DNA of 64,000 nucleotides. It comes from Apodospora peruviana. Lineage: Eukaryota > Ascomycota > Sordariomycetes > Sordariales > Lasiosphaeriaceae. The DNA lies in the NCBI GenBank assembly GCA_033439685.1, contig JAUEDM010000001.1, positions 1,550,001 to 1,614,000 of the forward strand, read 5' to 3'. Positions 44,803 to 54,220 of this stretch are shown piece by piece. Made by a program: the position numbers and the translations under genes. The notes beneath the pieces are model-generated. The model was not told the DNA's origin and ran no database searches. It worked only from the letters and a program-made list of their open reading frames with translations. Every line of letters begins with the position of its first letter. The first letter of the stretch is position 1.

Positions 44803-45938
44803 TTAGAGACGTACAGCAATCTCTCCATCCTCCAACTCGTATGTCTCTTTTGGCTCAATGTCCGCATTGCTCAATGTCTTCTCGTGGTCTACTTTTTCGT
44901 CCTCATCCACTTCGAGGCTGAATGTTGCCGCCTTGGAGTAGTATCGCATATGAGACCAGGTTGTATCGAGGACACCCTTTGTAATCTTTGCCAGTCGAAC
45001 AGCCCATACAAAGTCACTCATCGAGTTCTGCGATATTAATGTCTCGCTGTCTTTAAACACCTCCATGCCGGCTTGAACGCCTATAACTCCCGAAGCACTC
45101 CTAGATTAGTCAGCATATGTTCACTTAAGCTATTCCACGGTAAATAGTAGCCATCGAGTACTTTACAAACCCCTGTAGGATCCTGTCTGTGAGCTCTTCT
45201 GCGATCGGCTGCTAGGGCCTGAGACGGTATCTATAAGGCATCTTTTGCTGCTTAAATAAGCATTTACACGATGCCTACTAGGAGTCTTGAGAAGTTACGA
45301 GCTAGGACCCTTATAAAGTACTCGATGGCTACTATTTGCCGTGGTATGGTGTTAGCCGTACAATGATTATGTGTTGAGACTTACAGTCTAGCACCGCCAT
45401 TGACCTGCGTGAGACGCGTGTTCTGCTGCGACATGGCTGCTCCGCGAGCTATCTTAATACCCGTCACCATAAAGACATGCCATGTCCCTAGGACGGGTCT
45501 CTTCTTATTGGTAATAAACGCCGCCACATGTTCATTCTCAAGGCTGTCTTCGATGTACTCTCTAGTTGGGTGAAAGGTGTACGTGTCAAGCGAGGCGAAT
45601 TGCCAGTGCTGGCTTGTCGTTTTCTTGAAGGCGATAGCCGCGTTGACACTGCCTGTTATCCCAACCGTGGTGGTGATTGGAGCCTCGACACTCGCGGATG
45701 GGGCGATGGTCCTGCCCTTCTGGTTCTGCCATGAAAACTCGGTCGACGTAACTAAACGAATGGGCATATCTGGGGGCACTTCCTCGGGCCCGTCCCCGTT
45801 GATAACCTCGTCGAGATGAGGAGGTCCAGGCACAAGGTGGCCAGGACAGAGCGGTCCCTTGATAAACCCCGTACCGCTTTGTGGGATGTCTGGCGGGGTG
45901 ATGTCGACGTGGCCGAGTACGAACCAACATTTGTCCAT
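44803..45938 (-). CDS. Hypothetical protein (283 residues) with a MITE-bearing intron
   Basis: Two exons, 45938-45385 and 45100-44803, encode 283 residues. The donor GTAAGT and acceptor TCTAG (branch TGACTAAT) join in phase, giving ARL-SASGVIGVQAGMEVFKDS. The intron is 284 nt, unusually long for this locus, because it contains a 210-bp inverted-repeat insertion; without it the intron would be 74 nt. The protein has no signal peptide, no membrane segment and no motif that I know. It starts MDKCWFVLGHVDITPPDIPQ, has Pro-rich stretches, and ends in an acidic helix. It is divergent from the C2H2 protein gene at 46227 across 288 bp, so the two may be co-expressed. Confidence 0.7.
45135..45344. mobile_element. 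MITE-like element inside an intron
   Basis: The element begins CCACGGTAAATAGTAGCC and ends with the inverted copy GGCTACTATTTGCCGTGG. The terminal inverted repeats extend over about 34 bp with two mismatches by eye (45135-45168 and 45311-45344) and weaker pairing beyond. The inside is non-coding. TAT near both flanks (45131-45133 and 45345-45347) could be a 3-bp target duplication, but this is uncertain. Confidence 0.7.
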
Positions 45939-46226
45939 TGTTGAAGTGAATAACCACTGAAGCTTGGGACCATAAGGTCAGAAACTGTGCTGTATTGACC
46001 GTTGATGCCTGGTTGGGCTTTGGGAAGCGCTGCGTCAAATCACGCGGTTCTACTTTCTGCCGATTGGCTGAGTTGCCCAGCTATCTTCGTTCCCCGCCCT
46101 TCCTTCTCCCCAAGCTCAACCACATGGGCGCCAAGCAGCTGAGCGTGATCCGGCGTCATCGTCCAGCACCGCCAGCACAACCTATCAATCCTACCACCTC
46201 CGGTCGGATGCGCATCCGAGGGCGGC

Positions 46227-48915
46227 ATGGATATCCACAGCGAGGACATCCAGGAGATCAATCTTGGCTTCTTGGAATGCAAGGCGCTGTTCCGCGACTG
46301 CCTTGCCTTGGCCGTTTTCGCTGCCGACGATTGGCTCGAGGACAGGTCCGCAGACTTCAATGTCTGGGCCTTCTCCATCGGCGCCGATAACATTGGCAAA
46401 TCCTCACTCGACTACAGACTGCGGAACTGGCATGATGTGCGGTCCATCATCGTCGGCCTGTTGGCTGGCTTGAGAGATACCTTGGCTCGGTGTGTCGGTA
46501 CGTGATCCCGTTCTTCGCAATCACCGTATTCTCCGTCAGATCAGTCTTGACCATTTTCCGCCATGCGCTGCAATAGACGAGGTAGAACGGAGTACCAGAA
46601 AGGGCACCACCCGGCGTACCAGTTCGTATACAGCCAGCTCCTTGGTTGAGAAGGTTCCGGATATAAGACAACAGCAGCCAGCTACTGCGACACCGGTTGA
46701 TGTGTGGTCCGACTTCTCTGACTCCAGTGATGATGGCAACCCCCGGTCCAGCTTGGCTCCGTCAGGCGACTCAGACCTCCTCCAAAGGGAAAAGACAGAT
46801 ATCGCAACTACGATCGATCAACTGGTACGGATTTCAGTAGCCATCAGGAAATCGGGGAACAAGCGCAGAATGCAGATAGCCGACGACTCTTTTGACGAGA
46901 CCAAACCCGAGTATCAAGAGCTGAATCGCCATCTCGTCTTCATAATCCTGCAAGAGCACTTCGACCTAACCAAGGTACCCAACCCCAAAAAGCTCAACCA
47001 GATGATCGACAACGCATCTCAGTTGACAAGCGTGCAACGACGGCTCTTGCGGGCCAATTTGCTCAGGAGACATCGGATCAGACATGCTGCACGCTTCAAT
47101 AATCCGCCAAAAGTTCCCGTCCCTGCTGCAACGGAAGGAAGCAAACAAGCAGGGCTCGTCGGAAAGTTCTTCCCGAATCTGAGCCGGAAGCCGTCGGAGC
47201 AAGCCGAAGAAAGCACTGCTCATGCACCAACCGGCGAGTCATCCAAGACACCAAGTCAGGTTGCTGCTGGAAAGCAGCTCGAGAGCGTTGGCGTCACTTC
47301 CTTCACAGCGACCGATTTGGGTTCCCAGTTCAAAATCCCGGTTCCAAAGCAACCGCCTTCAGCCATGACCCGAGTGTCGCGGGTGGGAGCAAGGCAAACC
47401 TATCCGAAATGTCCAGCGACCCAAGGTACCGTTTTCAACTGTCCTTACTGCTCTCAGGCGTTGCCCGGGGACGATTTTGTGGCCAAGGCTTCCAGATGGA
47501 GAGTCCATGTCGCGGATGATATCCTTCCCTACGTCTGCATATTCGAAGAATGCGAGCAGGCCGACGAGTTCTACGCCACGAGCGACGAGTGGTACACGCA
47601 TATGCGTAACAATCATGCCACGACACGATGGCCCTGCGATATTTGCGCTCCTCCCACTCCCAATCATGATGTTGGCAGCAGCAGTAACAACCGTCAGGGT
47701 AATGATGAAGCTGTACTGTTTGAGACCGATGCGGAATGGATGTCGCACGTCTCCTCCGAACACCAGCACGCTTTCCCTAGCCCACAGATTCCCGTTCTGG
47801 CCGAGCTTGCACGGAGACGGGTGCTGCTGCCTCTGGTCTGCCCACTGTGCGGAGGAGGAGGGGACACGGAAGACGACAATAACCACGTAGCCAGTCACCT
47901 GCACGAATTCGCTTTGAGGTCTCTTCCACCCGTGGAGAACGCTGACGGCAGCGCGTCCGCTGACTCTTTCGCTTCTACAGGCCTGCAGAGCGGCGGCGAC
48001 GTGCACTCATCCGATTTCGGAAGTGGTGCCAGTGATGGCGATACTCGAGAACCCCAAGAAGGGGGAGATAATGATGCAAGTAGTGGTGGTCACGGCGCTG
48101 ACCCAAACGAGAAGGATCTTCGCGACGCGCGGAAGGCTTTTACCAGAGGGTGTATTGCGGCGCATCGAAAACTGGAAGTCCACTTTCGCAATGCAACCAG
48201 AAATCCTGAGCAGCATCTGGACATCATTTTCCATTTCAACCTCCTCACTAACAGTTATTTTCTGAGATCCGATATCCTCGACAGGCTCTCAGAGGAAGAG
48301 CTCGGTTCCTGCAGTCGATCATTTGCCGGAATTGTTGCGGGGATAGAGGAGTTTGAGCGTCCCACGCCCCGGGCTATCCGCGGTCTTATTAATACCGTGT
48401 TGAGGAGATCCAAAAGGTCAGAGCGAGTCGAAGGCGCAGAGAAGAAGGTGCAGGCTGAGTGCGATGCGTTGGTTGATTTTTGGAACAGGAAGTTTTTGGA
48501 GATGAGCCTCGGCCCTGTCTACAAGCACGCCTGGGCAGGGCCCGAGGACGACCTCCTTCCTCAAAGGAAGGCCCAGGAACAAGATCGAGATGTGCATCAT
48601 ATCAGAATATGTACACGCCTGGCGCGCCGTCTATTCGAGACCAAGTTGGAGCTGTGGAGCCTTCGAACTGTGTCTCGCCATCACCCGAGTTTTCCGATGT
48701 TATGGGCCTCGAAGACCAGAAGGGCCATGCGAATCATAGGGGACATACAAAAAGAAGTGGAGTATTTGCGACAATTTTCGAGTTCTTGGTCGGGACAGGA
48801 CGTCCAGGAGCTGCACTTTATAGCTGATATATTACCTACCATCCGGGTTCAGTTCGAGCACTGGATAACCCAGGTAGAGGATGAAGAGCTTGAAGACCAA
48901 GGCCAGGACAATTAG
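46227..48915 (+). CDS. Fungal C2H2-type zinc-finger protein with helical N- and C-termini
   Basis: Two exons, 46227-46497 and 46577-48915, with a 79-nt intron (GTACGT to AATAG), encode 869 residues. The N-terminus (MDIHSEDIQEINLGFLECKA) and the block ATTIDQLVRISVAIRKSGNK are characteristic of a large ascomycete family often named acuF-like C2H2 zinc-finger proteins. The cysteine/histidine region spans about residues 378-545: FNCPYCSQALP, WRVHVADDILPYVCIFEECE, WYTHMRNNH, WPCDIC, WMSHVSSEHQHAF, CPLCGGGG and HVASHLHEFALRSLPP. A low-complexity acidic linker and a helical C-terminus of about 270 residues follow. Members are common near NLR-type and heterokaryon-incompatibility genes and are thought to be signalling or regulatory proteins, without firm function. 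Confidence 0.78.
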
Positions 48916-49637
48916 CAAACATTGTATGGCATTGCCATTTCTGCTGATAGATAAATGCCTACCAATTATTTAGATTCCTTACAGGCTTAAATCCTGCCAA
49001 CCGCCTACAAGGCAAGAGATCAAGGGATCTAGAGGTGGTCTAACCGGACTGTAGTAAACGTCTTACCAAACTGTACGCCATATATAACCATAACTCGAGG
49101 TATACCTCTACTCTGATTTAAAACCTCAGTACGAATACTTTGCAAGGCCCTGTCTGTACAATAAATAACCGTTATATCGGTCACATATCACTGTGTATTC
49201 ATCTTACTGCGACGCCTCTAATATAAAATCCTGATGCTTCAATGGTAGAGCTGGTATACTACAAGTACATGTAAGCGTAGAGTACACGTTTAAGTAAATT
49301 AAATATCAGCTTGTGTTTGTTATAACAATCTTTCTTGTTTAAACAGGGCTTTAGAATCATAATATACTCGCCACTAAAGTTTTAGAATCCAGCAAAGGAG
49401 TAAAGTCTGGTAAGATGTTTCGTATAGTCCGGTTAGACCACACCCCCAAGGAAATATGTCACACAGTCACACTTCGTTGAACCACGATCAATATCGTTTA
49501 TGAAATCAAACCATAGGTACATACACATAGCTCATTTCTAACATTCATCGCAGTTCAAGTCATCAATAGAAGGAAATCCAAAATTCACACAACTCAATAA
49601 CCCAAACATACTTATCGATCGAATCTGGTATCCCCCT
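48916..49637. other. AT-rich intergenic spacer with an inverted-repeat element
   Basis: The 3' flanks of the C2H2 gene and of the 1226-residue gene converge here. More than half of the spacer is the element listed at 49035-49441. No gene. Confidence 0.6.
49035..49441. mobile_element. Non-autonomous inverted-repeat DNA transposon (MITE-like)
   Basis: The element is 407 bp. The left terminus GTGGTCTAACCGGACT and the right terminus AGTCCGGTTAGACCAC are perfect inverse copies over 16 bp. Imperfect pairing continues to about 37 bp (49035-49071 and 49405-49441). The AT-rich inside has no ORF. No clear target-site duplication is visible. The termini differ from those of the element at 45135, so this is a second family. 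Confidence 0.65.
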
Positions 49638-52600
49638 TCAGACATGCCGCCTCTCCGCCACATCCGCCTCCTCAAGCGCCTTATCCTCAGCATCTCTCGT
49701 CCCCCACTTGACTACCTCGACCGTACTAGTAACCGGCCACGTCCCCGTCGGCCCGGCGCCATAGATCTCCACCATGGTAACTTTACTGATCCCTCGAAAC
49801 TGCGGCTTCCCGGGACTTCCCTTCATCGGCACGCTCTGACCAGCTCTGACCTTTGCGATATCCGCCTCCGCCAACCTGAAACTCAGCTCCTTGCTACGAT
49901 CATCGCTGATCTCAAATTTATAATTATCCGCCGCCGTGCGCGGGATCAGCCTCACCCGTAGGTACTCGGTATCCGTGTAGATGAGTGGAACAAAACGTTG
50001 ATTGGAAATCATCTTGGCGCCAGGGCCGGCGTAGTTCTGTTTTATGAGGGGCTCTTTGTTGATGTCTTTTCCTGACGGGTCGGAGAGGCCTTCGTTGGGG
50101 ATATCGATTTGGATTTCGAGGAGTGGGGCTTTCGAGGCAGAGACAATCTTGCGCAGAGAGAAGATGAGGTCGAAGAAGAAGAGGTTCGAGGTAGGTATGT
50201 ATGATGCCGGATCGAAGCCGTCGCGGTCGCGAGGCTGGGGGAAGGGCTTGTAGTCTGCGTAGACGTTGAGGGCGAATTGTGATTGGAGTTGGATTGGGGC
50301 TGCGCCGGGGGGAAGTCGAGGGATGTTTCTCATTGCGAGGAGGGCGGCGGTGAAGGGTCGTGTTTTGGTTTGGAGGTGCGGCGCCGGAGGGATCGGGATG
50401 GCCGGAGGAGATGGTGTGGTTGGGGCTGCTGGTGTGGCTGGGGGTGGTAAGGGTTTGGACGGTGGTTTGGCTGGAGGAACTGGTGTTGATGATGGCGGTG
50501 GAAGCGGTTTCTTGGCCGGCGGGTGCTCGAACAAGTCCGCTTCCAGGTTTATATACAGCTGGCGATCTCGAGGGACGATAGGATTCGGAACGGCGGTGCC
50601 CTTTGGCGGCTTGATCACAAAGTAGTAGCTCGGGTCGTTCAGCAGGATGCCCAGCGCGCACGAGTTGGGCTCTTTATCGTCGTATACCCCGTCAGTACCG
50701 GACTTTGCTCTCTGCAGAAGCTCGTTCAGCTCCGGCATCATCGTCTTCAGTTGAATGCACCGCGTGTTCCAGTCGTACCACTTCTGGGTCTGGTCCTTCT
50801 TGGCGTTGGCTGGGTCCGCCTGCATCTCGGGCTGGTTGGTGCTCATCTCCCACTCGCCATCAGGCGCGTCGGCGGTGTACAGCTTGCGGATCTTGAACTC
50901 AAGACGACCGGGCAGATTTTGGCCTGTCTCTGACTTCCTGGGCCCGTACAAGTTGTAGCCCAAACTGAACCGCTGCTGGTGCGGCGGTTGCGCGAGCTCA
51001 ACGTAGTCGAGCTCTTCGGGCTGACGGTCGAGCAGGCAGATGAGCGTGGTATCATCGAACCTGGTGTAGCGGCAGACTGAATGGCGGACATGGCCCTCCT
51101 CGTCGGCAACTTTCCACTTGACGGTCATGCGCAGATCCGGCATCGTCTTGATGATCTTGGACCGAAGGATGAAGCCGTAGCCGGGAATCTGCGGCTTGAT
51201 TCCTGTATCTGGAACAGGCGTCCGGAGATATTTGTTGAAGCGGGCCTTGACGTCGGTCCGTAGAATGTCATCGTCGCTATCGAGGTGGTTGGCTACCGAC
51301 AATGCACCGTCGAGCAGACAGTCGATCCAGAAGTCGTCGATGTAGAAGAAGCGCAGACCCTCGGCCGGGACGAACGATGCCTCCGGGATCAGGTACTGCG
51401 GCGGGATATCAGCTAAGAACAGCTTGTCCGCCATCCAATTGTGGATGATGATCCAGTCATCGTCGTTGGCGGGCTCTGTGTTGAACCCGTTGAACTGATC
51501 CGAACCGGCGCTGGTGGCTAGTGCAACGTTGGCCAGCAGCTTCCGCTTGAACACGGGTTTGGCATCTCCGTCGAGCACGTCGACAACAGGGGCTGATGGA
51601 GCGACCGGGTCTCTTGTGCGCTCTGGTAGGCCTGGGGTACCGGAGCTGAGGTCGGCCGCACGGGAAAGGGATACAGAAAGTGACTTGAGCAGCTCTCCCT
51701 TGGGCTTCACGTCGTTCAGAGTCGCTCGGGTGGCACTTGACGTGGTGTTGTGCAGGGTCGACCGGAACCGAAGCATAGCGGCGCTGAAGACGGAGTCTGA
51801 GATGGCAAGAGTCTTGCCCAGCTGCCAGGCGGTTGAATAAGACAAATCCATCAGACCGGTGTCCTTGTCGAGGATCTGAAAGTCCTTGGACGTGTTGGAG
51901 CAGTCAGGCAGATCAGCAGTGGGAGTCCCTGGCTGACGCTGGGGAACCAGCGGGCCCCTGTTGAGTGCCGTGGTCTCCTCCCCGGTCTCAGACCGCCAGC
52001 GCGCAAAAGTGTAGCCCGCTGTAAGTCTGTCCAACAGGACTCTAGAAGCCTTTCCTTTTGGCGTTGTCGGATCGAAAGCCTTATGTTCAAAATCTGCGCG
52101 AAGTGCGTCCAGAAATGGCTGGTCTGCTCGCAGCATCTGCTGGTGCTTGACCAAATTCTCCACAGTGTCGACAAAGTTGACAGGATCCGGCGGCAGGGCA
52201 GTGTAGACCCACGAGTGAAGCGAAAAGATACCAATACGATCAGAATTGTATTTCTTGTCGGCATCAGGTGTGTTTGGAGGCGGGTAGCTGTTTGGGGTCG
52301 GATTTTCGAGCCACTTGTTGACCCCGTCAAGAGTCACGTCAAAGTTCTCGATAGACACCAAATGGCAGACCTGGGTGGTTGGCTTGGTAATGTCGAAACG
52401 ACCAGTGCGACCAGAAATAACCACGGAGTACAGGCCCAGCTGCTCGATGCCAGCATCTGGAAAGCCCACGGTGTTGATGTTTCTGACATGGGCGAGATAC
52501 TTCATCGACTCACAGTCGCTGAAGATGTCCTTGAACAACTTCTTGGTTGGAAAGATGACCTTGGCCACGTCGGTGGATGCTCTGATCTCGGCTTTCAGGT

Positions 52601-53318
52601 CCGTGTCGTTCCCATACCCTTTTTCAATGTCCACTTGAGACGTCTTTGGCAGAGCGCTGAAATACTCATTGACCCCCATTGAAAAGGTCCCGTTGGCATT
52701 CTGCTGGGTTACGTCGTCCACGCGGGGTATGTTGAGCGGTTTGATATCGCCTTCCAGCGTTGGAAGCCGGAGCTCGTCCGGGTCGAAGACCACGAGGGCA
52801 ATCCACGGCACAAGGTTTCGGGCTTTGTCAATGGGACTGTGCATGTTATTGGTGCTCCCGGCGTCGATCTCCCAGGGGAAATGGGGGTCGTTGAGCACCA
52901 CATGCGGCAAGATGCGGCCCTCATCCTGGTGTCCATCCGGGGGATAGTAGCTGTTGATCAGGTCTGGATCTAAGGTGAAGCGCGGGACCACAACATTGAA
53001 TATCTGCGGCTCAACGGTGTCCAAGACCTTCACGATGTCCGTGTTTTGGTTGATGTTCTTGCTCTCCTTGTTGTTGCGGATATTCTTCACAACGAGTGTT
53101 TGTTTTTTGACATGGTCAGAGCCATTTGGCACTTCGGCCTCGATTTTCTGCACAACCGCGACTTCGTACTCTCCGGCAACCAGGCCGGGACGGTAGTAGC
53201 TGTAGAGCTGCATCTCATCTGGACCCAGAAGCGGAGGTTCACCTCCGTCGCCCGCAGAATTCTGGATGGCTTTTGCCATGTGCTGCATTGGCAGCTGCCT
53301 CGGGGTGGAGGCCACCAT
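49638..53318 (-). CDS. Giant uncharacterised protein (1226 residues) of bacterial-type sequence
   Basis: A single exon from ATG 53318 (MVASTPRQLPMQHMAKAIQN). There is no signal peptide or membrane segment. Landmarks are RILPHVVLNDPHFPWE (135-150), LVPWIALVVFDPDELRLP (169-186) and VCHLVSIENFDV. A central alpha/beta region, a Pro-rich linker at about 929-980 (repeats of PPPSSTP and PPAKP type) and a C-terminal part with VPLIYTDTEYLRVRLIPRTA follow. The early motifs match a class of large uncharacterised bacterial proteins; I do not recognise a named domain. The gene is divergent from the DUF6603-like gene across about 900 bp. It resembles the 1379-residue protein in size, in lacking introns and in having a Pro-rich linker near the C-terminus. 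Function unknown. Confidence 0.8.
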   Translation of the reverse strand: MVASTPRQLPMQHMAKAIQNSAGDGGEPPLLGPDEMQLYSYYRPGLVAGEYEVAVVQKIEAEVPNGSDHVKKQTLVVKNIRNNKESKNINQNTDIVKVLDTVEPQIFNVVVPRFTLDPDLINSYYPPDGHQDEGRILPHVVLNDPHFPWEIDAGSTNNMHSPIDKARNLVPWIALVVFDPDELRLPTLEGDIKPLNIPRVDDVTQQNANGTFSMGVNEYFSALPKTSQVDIEKGYGNDTDLKAEIRASTDVAKVIFPTKKLFKDIFSDCESMKYLAHVRNINTVGFPDAGIEQLGLYSVVISGRTGRFDITKPTTQVCHLVSIENFDVTLDGVNKWLENPTPNSYPPPNTPDADKKYNSDRIGIFSLHSWVYTALPPDPVNFVDTVENLVKHQQMLRADQPFLDALRADFEHKAFDPTTPKGKASRVLLDRLTAGYTFARWRSETGEETTALNRGPLVPQRQPGTPTADLPDCSNTSKDFQILDKDTGLMDLSYSTAWQLGKTLAISDSVFSAAMLRFRSTLHNTTSSATRATLNDVKPKGELLKSLSVSLSRAADLSSGTPGLPERTRDPVAPSAPVVDVLDGDAKPVFKRKLLANVALATSAGSDQFNGFNTEPANDDDWIIIHNWMADKLFLADIPPQYLIPEASFVPAEGLRFFYIDDFWIDCLLDGALSVANHLDSDDDILRTDVKARFNKYLRTPVPDTGIKPQIPGYGFILRSKIIKTMPDLRMTVKWKVADEEGHVRHSVCRYTRFDDTTLICLLDRQPEELDYVELAQPPHQQRFSLGYNLYGPRKSETGQNLPGRLEFKIRKLYTADAPDGEWEMSTNQPEMQADPANAKKDQTQKWYDWNTRCIQLKTMMPELNELLQRAKSGTDGVYDDKEPNSCALGILLNDPSYYFVIKPPKGTAVPNPIVPRDRQLYINLEADLFEHPPAKKPLPPPSSTPVPPAKPPSKPLPPPATPAAPTTPSPPAIPIPPAPHLQTKTRPFTAALLAMRNIPRLPPGAAPIQLQSQFALNVYADYKPFPQPRDRDGFDPASYIPTSNLFFFDLIFSLRKIVSASKAPLLEIQIDIPNEGLSDPSGKDINKEPLIKQNYAGPGAKMISNQRFVPLIYTDTEYLRVRLIPRTAADNYKFEISDDRSKELSFRLAEADIAKVRAGQSVPMKGSPGKPQFRGISKVTMVEIYGAGPTGTWPVTSTVEVVKWGTRDAEDKALEEADVAERRHV

Positions 53319-54220
53319 CGTGATGGTTTGCCTGATCCGGCCCTCTCAAAAACTTGAGGTCAGTGGTAATGTGATGTCGACCAGATGGAAGAGCTTCAAT
53401 GAGAAACAGTGGTAGCATATGTGAATGGAGAGGACCCGGGGGGGAAGAAACAAGGGGGCCACCAACACCTCGAAGTGAAGCACACGTCTGGCCACGATCA
53501 GTCGCACGCCAGTAAGTGTACCTCGATCAAGATCAATTTAGGTAACAAGAAAAGTATTCGCCGTTTGGCACTGATGCATATCAAGTTAGCGGGGGGCTTA
53601 TAGAAGCATACCTAATGACGAGAATACAACTGCGGGGGGTGTCCTCCAATAACTTGCTTGCCAATGACCGTGGCGTTCAGCTCCAGGCTGGGACGCCACT
53701 ATTGAATGCGGATGCCCATTTACGGCTTTCTGTGAGACTGCATGTGCATGTGCATCTGACGGCTTGATGGGGGCTTGCTGATCATGAATCACCTTTGCTC
53801 CGCGTATGCGGCCATTGGCACACCCTGACCGTTGTCACGTTGCTTCTGTGTGCTTTTGTGTCGACGATGTGACTGGCAATGTCAGTTGGAGCTTACCGGC
53901 GGTTTCACAACTGTAATCGTGGGGATACGACACTCGTCCTGTGCAGTGTGTAGCAAACCTTCTGCTGGTCTGGTCTGGTCTGCTCGGTGTTTGTGAACAC
54001 CAAGCAAGGTGCAAAGCTCATCTCAGGGCAGCTTTGGTAGCCACTGAGACACTCGACTGGGCTCTCCTTGATCGTGCTGGAGTCGCGAGTCGCATCCTCA
54101 AGCGTAACTGTCGCCGCCCTTGTCTCTGGTAGCAACATCGTCGTCCTCTCTGCCCATGTGTGCTTGAAACTTGGACTCTTGGAGCACGACAAGACCCATC
54201 CCACGACAAAGTCGGCGATC
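53319..54220. promoter_or_regulatory. Shared divergent promoter of the 1226-residue and DUF6603-like genes
   Basis: About 900 bp between two divergent ATGs, repeating the layout at 37858-38549. Short repeats GGTCTGGTCTG (53968-53983) and GCATGTGCATGTGCATCTG (53739-53757) are visible. No protein-coding signal. Confidence 0.45.
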
